Below are positions 1 through 7,457 of a stretch of 11,645 nt of DNA, in pieces. The stretch is from a bacterium. GTDB taxonomy: Bacteria > Hydrothermota > UBA3073 > JACQXS01 > JAUWAR01. The stretch lies in contig JAUWAR010000034.1 of assembly GCA_030601965.1 (NCBI GenBank), forward strand, positions 1 through 11,645, written 5' to 3'. The first letter of the stretch is position 1. Each line of letters opens with the position of its first letter. A program made the translations under genes and the position numbers. The notes beneath the pieces were generated by a model that worked only from the letters and a program-made list of their open reading frames with translations, searched no databases and was not told the origin of the DNA.

Positions 1-1315
1 ACTTATAATTTGGAATGTTACTTTGCTCCAGAATTTTTAAGGCTTCAGAAATGTCAGCCGTTCCTCCATAGTAAGACAGGACAGGTTTTTTGTATTTGGA
101 TGTAGTTTCAGCTATTACATAAGCGATTCCTTTGGGGTCAACCATTGCAGTGGGGAGTGCTATTATAATTAATCCATCTACATTCTTGTCGTCCAATACA
201 TTCTTCAGCACCACTTCGTAACGCTCCTTTCCTGCATCTCCAATGATATCCACTGGATTATTCGTACTCGCTGTTGGAGGTAATCCTTTCCGGAGATTTT
301 CAATGGTTTTTTTCTCAAATTGTGCCAGTTGCAAGCCATGCCTGATGCATGTATCTGTAGCTATTATTCCAGGACCTCCTGCATTAGTAACTATAGCTAT
401 CTTATTAGTTTTTGGAAGAGGTTGCTTTGCAAAAGCTATTGCATAATCGAAAAGCTCTTCAAGGGTCTCAATTCTCATAACCCCACACTGGGCAAAGAGA
501 GAATCATATACCTCATCAGAGCCAGCTAATGCACCCGTATGTGAAGAGGCTGCCCTTGCTCCTTCAATAGTGCGTCCTGACTTTATTACCAGAATAGGTT
601 TTTTCTCTGTTATTTCTCTGGCTAATTTGATAAAACCTTTGGCGTCCGCAAGGTCTTCTAAATACAGCAAGATAACATCTGTCATTGGATCGTCTTTAAG
701 AGATACCAGAAGCTCGTTTTCAGTCACATCGGCTTTGTTTCCAACCGATAGAAATTTGGAAAGTCCGATACCCTCTTTTTGAGAATATTCAAGAGCAACA
801 ATTCCTACGGCGCCTGATTGAGAAATAAAGGCTATATTACCCCTCTTGGGCATACCTACTGCAAAAGTAGCGTTAAAACAGACTTCCGGGTCAGTATTAA
901 TCACTCCAAGACAATTTGGACCCACAAGAGAGATGTTATGTCTTCTCGAAATTTCCTTTACAGTTTTCTCCAGCTCAGCACCTTTTCTGCCGATTTCTTT
1001 GAAACCAGCGCTAATAATAACAGCGCCTTTTATACCCTTTTCGCCACATTCTTCCATCACTTTGGGAACTGCTACACTTGGCACTATAATTATTGCCATG
1101 TCCACTTCACCTGGAATGTCCCAGACTGAGTGATATGCCCTAACTCCTAAAATAGATCTTGCCTTGGGATTCACTGGATATACAATACCAGTAAAGCCAG
1201 AAAATAATATATTAGTGAAGACAGATCGCCCAACACTGCCTTCACGAGCAGAGGCACCTATCACCGCCACGGAGCGAGGCGAAAATATAAACTCTAAATT
1301 ATCCACTAAATACAA
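1..1315 (-). CDS. NDP-forming acyl-CoA (acetyl-CoA) synthetase, alpha part; 3' end cut by window edge
   Basis: The minus-strand frame is open from a stop just upstream of 1315 to the window edge, giving 438 codons. It begins with a CoA-binding Rossmann domain (SPRSVAVIGAS near residues 12-22, then a glycine-rich EGSVGRS). The succinyl-CoA-synthetase-like middle follows (GPNCLGVIN, FISQSGAVG). The SSHTGALAG motif carries the phosphorylated histidine at residue 259. The last residues, IPNYK, match the end of the alpha region. The family interconverts acyl-CoA and acid while making ATP or GTP, which is typical of fermenters. I chose TTG at 1315 because GAGGA lies about 11 nt upstream; a GTG at 1306 is the alternative. 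Whether the ATP-grasp beta part is fused or a separate gene cannot be seen. It lies 92 nt downstream of bioY on the same strand. Acyl substrate is unknown; family assignment is firm. Confidence 0.93.
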   Translation of the reverse strand, partial: MYLVDNLEFIFSPRSVAVIGASAREGSVGRSVFTNILFSGFTGIVYPVNPKARSILGVRAYHSVWDIPGEVDMAIIIVPSVAVPKVMEECGEKGIKGAVIISAGFKEIGRKGAELEKTVKEISRRHNISLVGPNCLGVINTDPEVCFNATFAVGMPKRGNIAFISQSGAVGIVALEYSQKEGIGLSKFLSVGNKADVTENELLVSLKDDPMTDVILLYLEDLADAKGFIKLAREITEKKPILVIKSGRTIEGARAASSHTGALAGSDEVYDSLFAQCGVMRIETLEELFDYAIAFAKQPLPKTNKIAIVTNAGGPGIIATDTCIRHGLQLAQFEKKTIENLRKGLPPTASTNNPVDIIGDAGKERYEVVLKNVLDDKNVDGLIIIALPTAMVDPKGIAYVIAETTSKYKKPVLSYYGGTADISEALKILEQSNIPNYK

Positions 1316-1407
1316 AATTGGTTATTTCCTCTTCGCATTTACTAAGAAATTTGGACTGAAACCTGAAAAAACAATAGAATGATTAGATTATTGGTTTGTC
1401 TTTTTCT

Positions 1408-1968
1408 TCAAGTATGCCATTTGTAATAAATCATAGTTGCCAAAAAAGTCTTAAGTATATCTCCTGCGATAAATGGCAATACACCCATAAAGAAAGCAGT
1501 CTTTAACTCACAGTGAAGAAATATAGAAAGTTGAACCATTCCCAGAAAGAGAATAATAAGAGAGCCTATACTCATAGCAACAAGAATCCTCAAAAAGGTT
1601 TTCTTGGTGAGGTAATTACCTCTCTCAAGAAGTTTTCCTATTACAAATGGTGCTATAATAAATCCAATAAGATACCCACCTGTAGGACCTGTAAGTCCTA
1701 ATTGAGTGGCAAAGAGTGGGACTCCAAAGGCACCAAGACCAACATAGAGAAGCTGGGTTATACTACCCAGTTTTCTTCCAATAAACGCTCCAGTTAGAAG
1801 CACAAAGAATGTCTGCAGGGTAATAGGCACAGGGGTAAAAGGGAGTGGAATTCTTACCCATGCCCCGAGTGCAGTAAGAGAAACAAATGATATAACTCCC
1901 AACACAGAAATTAGTGCTTTATTTATTGTTATTTCTCTGTTCCAAACTGCTACTTGAGTTTTTTGCAT
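1408..1968 (-). CDS. bioY: BioY-type biotin transporter, substrate-binding S component
   Basis: This 186-residue, very hydrophobic protein has about six membrane segments. It carries BioY hallmarks: a PLPFTPVPITLQTFFVLL stretch near 41-58, GPTGGYLIGF at 94-103, and a GDILK motif at 169-173. BioY captures biotin in the inner membrane, either alone or with the ECF energy-coupling module (BioM/BioN or EcfA/EcfT). No such ATPase or T component is visible here, so it either works alone or uses a shared module encoded elsewhere. The ATG start has AGGAGG five nt upstream. A likely promoter sits between it and the upstream Omp85 gene. The acyl-CoA synthetase follows on the same strand. Length is normal for the family. 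Confidence 0.95.
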   Translation of the reverse strand: MQKTQVAVWNREITINKALISVLGVISFVSLTALGAWVRIPLPFTPVPITLQTFFVLLTGAFIGRKLGSITQLLYVGLGAFGVPLFATQLGLTGPTGGYLIGFIIAPFVIGKLLERGNYLTKKTFLRILVAMSIGSLIILFLGMVQLSIFLHCELKTAFFMGVLPFIAGDILKTFLATMIYYKWHT

Positions 1969-1998
1969 AAGGACCTCCTGTCTTAATTTTAAGGGAAT

Positions 1999-2027
1999 AC
2001 TTTAGCATTTGTTTATGCCCCTGTCAA
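1999..2027 (-). promoter_or_regulatory. Candidate sigma-70 promoter for bioY
   Basis: A perfect TTGACA -35 box (2027-2022) is followed after 17 nt by TAAAGT (2004-1999), which matches 4 of 6 bases of the -10 consensus. It lies between the Omp85 stop and the bioY start, so bioY can be transcribed independently of the upstream genes. A small GCAT/ATGC inverted repeat lies in the spacer. No BirA-type operator was recognised. Confidence 0.5.
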
Positions 2028-2037
2028 GAAAAAGTTA

Positions 2038-3354
2038 TCAAAATCTTGTCCTTATAAATAGGTGAATTTTTCCCTCCATTAGTGATGCCTCTTGAGGTAG
2101 TCCATACATAATACCTATTAGTCCAATCTTGGAATTAAATGCGCCTCCTACCCCATATCCCATTTTGAAATCGTCGTCTATATAAGCAAGGTCAAGGAAT
2201 GGGAAAATATAAGATTCTCTTGCTATAAATCTTCTGTATTCAATATTCGTCCAAATCCCTTGTGTATAATAAAACTCCTTTTCATAATAACCCCTTAGTG
2301 TCTTTGCACCACCAATTCTATATTGTTCACAAGGAATCAATGAATCAGTTCTAATATATCCTCCATTAAAAGAGAGAAAAAGAGAGCTATTCTGAGTTAT
2401 AGGAATGAAATTATTTAGATGGATTTCTGTTTTTTCTAAACCCGTTTGAGTGAAATATGATTTTAAACTATAATGCAGTCCTTTTTTAGGTAGAAATCTT
2501 GGTATAGAATTATCAAAATTTAACCCAATCACAAAACTCTCTGACTTTTTGTTGTTGAGCCATTTTAGAACAATTCCTGATTCAATAGAGAGTGAAAATA
2601 GAATTGGCGCCTCAAGGACGGAACAGAATTCATTTCTGATATCTTGAGCATCCATTCTGTGAGCAAAACTGAACTTAAAATTCAACGGAAGACCTATAAG
2701 CCATGGTTCTTTATACCCTACTTCTATAAATCTTGATAATAACTCAAGGCTTTCCCACCGGCAGTTAATCCCTCTCCCTGTCCCAAAGAGATTAATACTT
2801 TTAAAACTCAGCATACCAAGTATCTTCTCTTGTTTTAGCCCTATAACTCCCTCTGCCTCGTTCATAAAACCTTCTTCTACTTCTACTTGTAACTTATCTC
2901 TTTTAAGAGAAACCCCTTTCACTGTGAGAAATCCTAAACTCTCAAGTCTTTTTTTACCTTCATCTATTTTTCTTTGTCTGAATATAGAGTTTTTCTTAAC
3001 CCGAAACTCTCGTCTGATTACATAGTCTTTTGTAACTCTGTTTCCCTCAACGAGAATATCTTTTATCCTGACTAAGGGTCCTTCTGAAATCTCAATGCCA
3101 AAATTGAGTTTGCCGCCTTGTAAAGAAAAGTTGTATGGTTCTATTTTACAATATGGATAACCCATATTTTCATATTTTTTGATAATTTCATCTATATCTC
3201 TCTTAAATATGTCTTCTTTGAATATACTACCCTCTTTTATTTGCAAAATCTTCCTGATTTGGTCTTCTTTTAATACTTTTGTCCCTTGTATTTCTATTTT
3301 ACCAACCTTTATATTGGAAGTAACGGTGAGAAGAAAGAGGAGAACCTCAAGCAT
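2038..3354 (-). CDS. Omp85/BamA-TamA family outer-membrane protein with two POTRA domains
   Basis: The protein is 438 residues. A short hydrophobic leader (residues 2-11) precedes two POTRA-like domains at about 16-92 and 93-164; each has the KIEIQGTKVL or ILVEGNRVTK type opening. The rest is a beta-barrel of the D15/bacterial surface antigen family. It contains IEVGYKEPWL and the diagnostic RIGGAKTLRGY, whose LRGY is the barrel loop-6 motif (353-356). It ends in an aromatic residue, RTRF, as outer-membrane barrels do. Such proteins insert or export proteins at the outer membrane. Two POTRA domains and small size suggest a TamA-like or specialised member rather than BamA (usually five POTRAs). 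An in-frame stop sits two codons before the ATG, so the start cannot be further upstream; a TTG at 3357 directly after the HNH stop is also possible. The leader lacks the usual basic residues. Confidence 0.9.
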   Translation of the reverse strand: MLEVLLFLLTVTSNIKVGKIEIQGTKVLKEDQIRKILQIKEGSIFKEDIFKRDIDEIIKKYENMGYPYCKIEPYNFSLQGGKLNFGIEISEGPLVRIKDILVEGNRVTKDYVIRREFRVKKNSIFRQRKIDEGKKRLESLGFLTVKGVSLKRDKLQVEVEEGFMNEAEGVIGLKQEKILGMLSFKSINLFGTGRGINCRWESLELLSRFIEVGYKEPWLIGLPLNFKFSFAHRMDAQDIRNEFCSVLEAPILFSLSIESGIVLKWLNNKKSESFVIGLNFDNSIPRFLPKKGLHYSLKSYFTQTGLEKTEIHLNNFIPITQNSSLFLSFNGGYIRTDSLIPCEQYRIGGAKTLRGYYEKEFYYTQGIWTNIEYRRFIARESYIFPFLDLAYIDDDFKMGYGVGGAFNSKIGLIGIMYGLPQEASLMEGKIHLFIRTRF

Positions 3355-3357
3355 CAA

Positions 3358-3882
3358 CTATTTATTAAGAAATAGGTACCTTCGCCATCTTTTATCTGGG
3401 AGGGTATAAAAATGTTGAAGAATAAAGAAGAATTGGGGTCTTCTTGGTTTGCTGAGGAGAGTGAGGCCAGCCTGTTCAAGTGTCCTGTTTCCTTTCTTAT
3501 TATTGCAAGAAATACAGGCACATACAAGATTTTCCCAGGAATCTTTTCCACCCATTGTTTTGGGTATTATATGGTCCACAGTTACAGGCGTACTCTTAGC
3601 CCCGCAATATTGACAGGTATGTCTATCTCGTTTAATTATATTTTTTTTAGAAAGAGGAATGGCAGGCATTTTAAAATGTATAAATGACCTGAGTTTTACA
3701 ATACTCGGAGCAGGCAACTCACAACTGGGAGAATGTATTGAAAAACCATATTCTTCTACAATATCTGCCTTCTCAAGGTAGATAAGCATAATTGCCCTTT
3801 TTACTTTAGTTACACTTAAAGGACGATAGTTTTGGTTCAGGACCAAGACAAACTTTTTGAGGATATTACCACCAGGCTTCAT
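3358..3882 (-). CDS. HNH endonuclease-family protein
   Basis: The 174-residue product starts with a KFVLVLNQNYRPLSV-type segment and ends with a complete HNH zinc-finger nuclease module: CQYCG (two Cys), VTVDHIIPKTMGG (catalytic DH), WENLV (the N), then CISCNNKKGNRTLEQAG. This is the common stand-alone bacterial HNH family (McrA-like zinc-bound fold) with all catalytic and metal residues present. Its cellular role is generally unknown. The ATG at 3882 gives an N-terminus close to the family's usual one and overlaps the TPR gene by 17 nt; an earlier ATG at 3912 would overlap by 47 nt. The stop is 3-6 nt from the Omp85 start, so the three genes are probably co-transcribed and translationally coupled. 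This is an odd setting for a nuclease. Confidence 0.88.
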   Translation of the reverse strand: MKPGGNILKKFVLVLNQNYRPLSVTKVKRAIMLIYLEKADIVEEYGFSIHSPSCELPAPSIVKLRSFIHFKMPAIPLSKKNIIKRDRHTCQYCGAKSTPVTVDHIIPKTMGGKDSWENLVCACISCNNKKGNRTLEQAGLTLLSKPRRPQFFFILQHFYTLPDKRWRRYLFLNK

Positions 3883-5002
3883 CTTTTGCTTGTTTGTGAA
3901 GCTTTTTAACATTATCTATGGCTTTTTTCGCATTAGATGTCATTTCTTTATCAGCACCCCTTATGGCCTTTTTGTATTCCAGGATAGCAGTATCGCATTC
4001 TTTCATACAGGGTTTATATTTCTTTTCTTTAAAAAGTTTCCGAGCGATATTAAAGTGTATAGTTCCAGCAAAATAATAAAGGGTTTGGTCTTCAGGATTT
4101 ACCTTTCTTGCTCTGTCAAGCACACTAATGGCTTGAGTGTAATTTCCTGCATCAGTATATAAGTCTATTAAGCGGTAATAAGGAAGAACAAAAAAGGAAT
4201 CAATTTTTATCGCTTCATTATATTCTTTAATCGCATCATCCCGCCTTTTCATACCTGCATAAGCGATACCAAGACTCATATGGGCAGACTTGTTAGTTGG
4301 ACTTTTTGAAAGAATAAACATAAACTGTTCTTCTGCATTTTTGTAGGATTTAGTTACCAGATATGCTTCGCCGAGATGTCTCCGAATATCCAGGTCTGTG
4401 GGATGGAGTTTGATTACCTCTTCTAATTCTTTTATTCCTTCATTATATCTCTTTGTCTTTACATAAGTCTTCCCAAGTCTGAATCTCATACTCTCGTTCT
4501 CTGGTTCAAGTTCAACTGCCTTTTTATAATATACAATAGCACTATCCAGTTCTGTTATTTTGGAGAAGGTATAACCCATTCCATCATAAGCATTAGCATA
4601 ATTGGGGTTCAAATCTATAACTTCTCTATATGTTTTCAGAGCCTCATCAATTTTTCCTTCATCTGTATAAAACCTGCCAAGGGCATAACAACCTTGAAGG
4701 GTGTCGAGGGCTATAATCTTTCCAATTATAAGTTTCACTGAGTCATTGTCTCCCTTTTTGTCATAACAACTTACCATACCTATATAAGCGTCTATATAAG
4801 TTGTAGATTCTTTTACTGCAATCTCAAAATTCTTAATTGCCTGTGCATACATTCCCTTTTTATAATAGTCACGTCCATAACTATATCTTAACTTTGCCTC
4901 ACTTTTTTGGGGCTCTTCTTTTTCCATTTCTTCCTTTATCTCGGGAACTGGAACACAACCAAGAATTCCCAAAACCACGATAATACAAATACTTTTTCTC
5001 AT
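3866..5002 (-). CDS. TPR-repeat lipoprotein
   Basis: The 378-residue protein has a lipoprotein signal peptide ending in ILGC, with the lipidated Cys at residue 16. A short charged linker follows, then roughly eight tetratricopeptide repeats. Repeat signatures include YKKGMYAQAIKNFEIAV, GKIDEALKTYREVIDLNP, TELDSAIVYYKKAVELEP, KRYNEGIKELEEVIKLHP, KRRDDAIKEYNEAIKI and GNYTQAISVLDRARKVNP. The C-terminus is a Lys-rich helix. TPR lipoproteins act as membrane-anchored scaffolds, for example in outer-membrane assembly. The neighbouring Omp85 gene makes such a role plausible but unproven. The ATG at 5002 was chosen because GGAGGTG lies five nt upstream; a GTG at 5008 falls inside that ribosome-binding site. 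Confidence 0.9.
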   Translation of the reverse strand: MRKSICIIVVLGILGCVPVPEIKEEMEKEEPQKSEAKLRYSYGRDYYKKGMYAQAIKNFEIAVKESTTYIDAYIGMVSCYDKKGDNDSVKLIIGKIIALDTLQGCYALGRFYTDEGKIDEALKTYREVIDLNPNYANAYDGMGYTFSKITELDSAIVYYKKAVELEPENESMRFRLGKTYVKTKRYNEGIKELEEVIKLHPTDLDIRRHLGEAYLVTKSYKNAEEQFMFILSKSPTNKSAHMSLGIAYAGMKRRDDAIKEYNEAIKIDSFFVLPYYRLIDLYTDAGNYTQAISVLDRARKVNPEDQTLYYFAGTIHFNIARKLFKEKKYKPCMKECDTAILEYKKAIRGADKEMTSNAKKAIDNVKKLHKQAKDEAWW

Positions 5003-5044
5003 TATCACCTCCGGTTAATTAACATTTGTTATTTGGATTTTGAA

Positions 5045-5074
5045 ATTCTCTCATATTTATCTTGCCTTTGTCAA
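5045..5074 (-). promoter_or_regulatory. Candidate promoter for the TPR-HNH-Omp85 unit
   Basis: The minus strand has a perfect TTGACA (5074-5069). After 18 nt comes GAGAAT (5050-5045), a 4-of-6 match to the -10 consensus. It lies about 43 nt upstream of the TPR lipoprotein start. The -35 is convincing, the -10 weak. Confidence 0.4.
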
Positions 5075-5119
5075 GTTTTTCATAAATTTTCTATATTATG
5101 TAACGAAATGATTATTTCC

Positions 5120-5148
5120 TTGACAAAAATGTTTAAATCTGGTTAAAT
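5120..5148 (+). promoter_or_regulatory. Candidate promoter for thiC
   Basis: TTGACA (5120-5125) is followed after 17 nt by TTAAAT (5143-5148), a 4-of-6 -10 match. Transcription would start near 5155, leaving a leader of only about 26 nt. That is too short for a TPP riboswitch, and no conserved TPP-aptamer sequence was seen. The thiC start also lacks a clear Shine-Dalgarno sequence. Confidence 0.5.
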
Positions 5149-5174
5149 GGTGAATGGTGAATTAACTGGTTAAC
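5141..5174 (+). repeat. Heptanucleotide tandem repeat A, in the thiC leader
   Basis: Two perfect copies of TGGTGAA (5148-5154, 5155-5161) are flanked by diverged heptads (GGTTAAA before, TTAACTG and GTTAAC after). The tract overlaps the proposed -10 box and fills the thiC leader. The short copy number alone would be weak. Two other 7-nt-period tracts in this window make it noteworthy. Confidence 0.55.
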
Positions 5175-5180
5175 AAGACT

Positions 5181-6464
5181 ATGACACAGTTGGAATATGC
5201 AATAAAAGGTAAAATAACTCCACAGATGGAACTTGTCGCAGATGAGGAGGGTATTGATGCAGAATCTCTAATGGAGGATATCGCAAAAGGATGGACAGTT
5301 ATACCCTGCAATAAAAAGCATCCTCTTAAACATCCTATTGGTATTGGTAAGTCACTGCGAACGAAGGTGAACTCTAATATTGGTTCTTCAAGCGATATTT
5401 ATGATATTCAAAAAGAAATAGAAAAGGCAAGGATTAGTAAAAAGGCTGGAGCAGATACAATTATGGACCTCTCTACAGGAGGAAATATTAGAGAAATAAG
5501 AAAGGCAATAAGAGAGAACTTTGACGGTCCATTAGGAACAGTCCCAATTTACGAAGCCGCAATTGAGTCAGTAAAAGAAAAGGGGGGCATTATTTTTATG
5601 ACTCCTGAAAAGATATTTGATGTTATAAAAAGGCAAGCAGAAGATGGGGTAGATTTTATTACAGTTCATTCAGGTGTTACAATGGACGCCCTTAAAAGCC
5701 TGCAACTTGAAGGAAGGGTAACAGATATAGTTTCTCGTGGAGGTGCTTTTCTTGTCACCTGGATGGTAGCAAATACTAAGGAAAACCCTCTTTATGAGCA
5801 TTTTGACAAATTGATTGAGATTGCAAAAGAGTATGACCTTACATTGAGTCTTGGTGATGGATTCAGACCAGGTTCAATTGCTGATTCTACGGATAGAGCC
5901 CAAATTTGTGAACTTAAAACACTTGGAGAACTCAAGGAAGTTGCAAATAAAGCAGGTGTTCAGGTAATGATAGAAGGTCCTGGGCATATTCCAATTAATG
6001 AAGTGGAAGCAAATGTGTTATTAGAGAAGAAACTCTGTGATGATGCCCCTTTTTATGTTCTGGGACCTATCGTGACAGATATCGCACCTGGCTATGATGA
6101 AATTACATCTGCAATTGGTGGAGCGATTGCGGCTTGTGCAGGTGCGGATTTTCTATGTTATGTGACCCCTTCTGAACATATAGGACTTCCAACCAATGAG
6201 GAAGTCAAACGAGGAATAATAGCCACAAGAATTGCGGCTCATGCAGGAGATATTGCTAAAGGTGTAAGGGGAGCAGGTTTATGGGATTTAGAGATGTCCA
6301 AGGCAAGAAAAAAACTTGATTGGGAAAAGCAAATTGAACTTGCGATAGACCCCGACCTATTAAAGAAGAGACGCTCTCTTCAGAAACCAGAGGTCTCTGA
6401 TACCTGCACAATGTGTGGAAAATACTGTGCAATAAAACTTGTAGAAGAAGCATTGAGGAAATGA
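5181..6464 (+). CDS. thiC: Phosphomethylpyrimidine synthase ThiC (short form)
   Basis: This is a 427-residue radical-SAM enzyme that converts aminoimidazole ribotide to HMP-phosphate, the pyrimidine half of thiamine. Family motifs are all present: IMDLSTGG, GTVPIYEA, DFITVHSGV, IVSRGG, LSLGDGFRPG, IEGPGHIP, YVLGPIVTDIAPGYD, SAIGGA and YVTPSEH. The C-terminal iron-sulphur motif is C409-x2-C412-x3-C416. That spacing is one residue shorter than the CX2CX4C of the long E. coli type and fits the short clostridial/archaeal type. The E. coli N-terminal extension is absent. The related BzaF (5-hydroxybenzimidazole synthase) cannot be fully excluded, but no bza genes are nearby. No other thiamine genes are visible. 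The ATG lacks a good ribosome-binding site. Confidence 0.93.
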   Translation: MTQLEYAIKGKITPQMELVADEEGIDAESLMEDIAKGWTVIPCNKKHPLKHPIGIGKSLRTKVNSNIGSSSDIYDIQKEIEKARISKKAGADTIMDLSTGGNIREIRKAIRENFDGPLGTVPIYEAAIESVKEKGGIIFMTPEKIFDVIKRQAEDGVDFITVHSGVTMDALKSLQLEGRVTDIVSRGGAFLVTWMVANTKENPLYEHFDKLIEIAKEYDLTLSLGDGFRPGSIADSTDRAQICELKTLGELKEVANKAGVQVMIEGPGHIPINEVEANVLLEKKLCDDAPFYVLGPIVTDIAPGYDEITSAIGGAIAACAGADFLCYVTPSEHIGLPTNEEVKRGIIATRIAAHAGDIAKGVRGAGLWDLEMSKARKKLDWEKQIELAIDPDLLKKRRSLQKPEVSDTCTMCGKYCAIKLVEEALRK

Positions 6465-6477
6465 CGAAATCCCGGGT

Positions 6478-6547
6478 GTCATTGCGAGGGACGAAGTCCC
6501 GAAGCAATCTTAAGCGAGGAGATTGCTTCGCTAACGCTCGCAATGAC
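6478..6547. repeat. REP-like palindromic element after thiC
   Basis: This 70-nt nested inverted repeat starts with GTCATTGCGAG (6478-6488) and ends with its exact complement CTCGCAATGAC (6537-6547). Inside, CGAAGCAATCT (6500-6510) pairs perfectly with AGATTGCTTCG (6520-6530) around a 9-nt loop. A third hairpin, GGGAC-GAA-GTCCC, lies at 6488-6500. The folded form is cloverleaf-like. The base composition is clearly more GC-rich than its surroundings. I recognise it as similar to a dispersed element common in many bacterial genomes. It may also serve as a transcription end or mRNA-stability structure for thiC, although it has no U-tract. Confidence 0.85.
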
Positions 6548-6576
6548 AGACTTTTGTTCGGATTTCAGATTTAAAT

Positions 6577-7419
6577 ATGAAATACTGTTTACTCCTTACT
6601 GCTTACTGCCTACTGTTTACTGTCTCCTGTGCTCGTAGAAACATTCCAAAGTGGCTCAATAATCCTCCCAGAGAAAAGGATGCTTGTTATAGTGTTGGGA
6701 TAGCCGAGAAAACTTTTTATAAAAAAGAGGGGCTTGAGAGGGCTACAGGGGATGCTCTAAAGAGACTTGCCCAAAGTGACAAGGTAGATATAGAAAGTCT
6801 TTTTGGAGAAATAAATGACAGAGCGATACAAGCAAGTGCAGAGGAATCTGATGCCATATTTTATGGTGCAGAGGTAATTGATTCCTGGTATGACAAGCAT
6901 AATGAAAGGACTTATGTGCTTGTAAAATGGAGCAAAAGAAAATTTGAATCAAGTATTGAAAGAGAGAGTTTTAATCTTGATAGTTTAGAGGCAAAAGAAC
7001 TCCTGCAAGAAATAAGTATAGAAGAAACAGGAAAATTTAAAGACTTTGATACACCTCGTCCTATTCCAAAATGGCTAAAAAAAGAATATCCTCAAAAGGT
7101 AATTGGTATTTCTCCAAGAACTTTTTACAAAGAAGATGCACTACCAATTGCCTTTGAAGATGGTATCAACAAACTTGCAAGACAGATGAAAGTAAGGGTA
7201 AGGAGTCTTTTTATGACAGGAGGAAAGGAAAGGGCAATATACTGGGATGAGGCCTTTACAGTAAATGTAAGTCCCACTACTTATAATATAGCACTTTTAG
7301 GAGCAGAGGCAGAGGATGTATTCTATGATGAAAAAGAGGAAATAACATATATCCTTATAAAATGGTCAGAAGAGAAGTTTGAGGAGAGGGTAAAGTCCAT
7401 AACAATAAACAAAAAATGA
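6577..7419 (+). CDS. Putative lipoprotein with two tandem copies of one domain (LPP20-like)
   Basis: The 280-residue protein begins with a hydrophobic signal segment ending TVSC (Cys18), a likely but imperfect lipobox because Thr stands at -3. Two copies of the same domain follow, at about 22-126 and 162-271. Matching blocks are IPKWL at 23 and 163, TFYKKEGLERATGDALKRLA at 46 against TFYKEDALPIAFEDGINKLA at 182, and TYVLVKWSKRKFE against TYILIKWSEEKFE near 112 and 257. The pattern resembles LPP20-family lipoproteins, which are small surface or periplasmic proteins of uncertain role. The signal peptide is encoded by a heptanucleotide repeat. No clear ribosome-binding site is present. The gene follows thiC after the palindromic element and is probably not functionally linked to it. 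Confidence 0.85.
   Translation: MKYCLLLTAYCLLFTVSCARRNIPKWLNNPPREKDACYSVGIAEKTFYKKEGLERATGDALKRLAQSDKVDIESLFGEINDRAIQASAEESDAIFYGAEVIDSWYDKHNERTYVLVKWSKRKFESSIERESFNLDSLEAKELLQEISIEETGKFKDFDTPRPIPKWLKKEYPQKVIGISPRTFYKEDALPIAFEDGINKLARQMKVRVRSLFMTGGKERAIYWDEAFTVNVSPTTYNIALLGAEAEDVFYDEKEEITYILIKWSEEKFEERVKSITINKK
6583..6631 (+). repeat. Heptanucleotide tandem repeat B, encoding a signal peptide
   Basis: Six consecutive 7-nt units of the form TACTGYY (TACTGTT, TACTCCT, TACTGCT, TACTGCC, TACTGTT, TACTGTC) run from 6583 to 6624, with a degenerate seventh, TCCTGTG. They are translated as YCLLLTA-YCLLFTV-SC. The hydrophobic core and even the lipidated Cys of the downstream lipoprotein therefore derive from the repeat. 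Confidence 0.85.
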
Positions 7420-7457
7420 CTAAAGTGATATAAATAAGAGATAATGCTTAAAAAAAC

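Noticed and set aside
243..1382. Several plus-strand reading frames of 67-103 codons
   Set aside because: They are shadows of the acyl-CoA synthetase, whose minus-strand frame is open throughout with all family motifs.
1981..2037. BirA operator in the bioY promoter
   Set aside because: There is a TTGTTTATG-like stretch but no matching inverted half-site at the right spacing.
5009..5180. TPP riboswitch upstream of thiC
   Set aside because: No CTGAGA or other conserved aptamer sequence is present. The region holds the divergent promoters and the heptad repeat instead.
6256..6543. Minus-strand reading frame of 95 codons over the end of thiC and the palindrome
   Set aside because: It lies antisense to the conserved ThiC C-terminus, and its first part is only a translation of the palindromic element.
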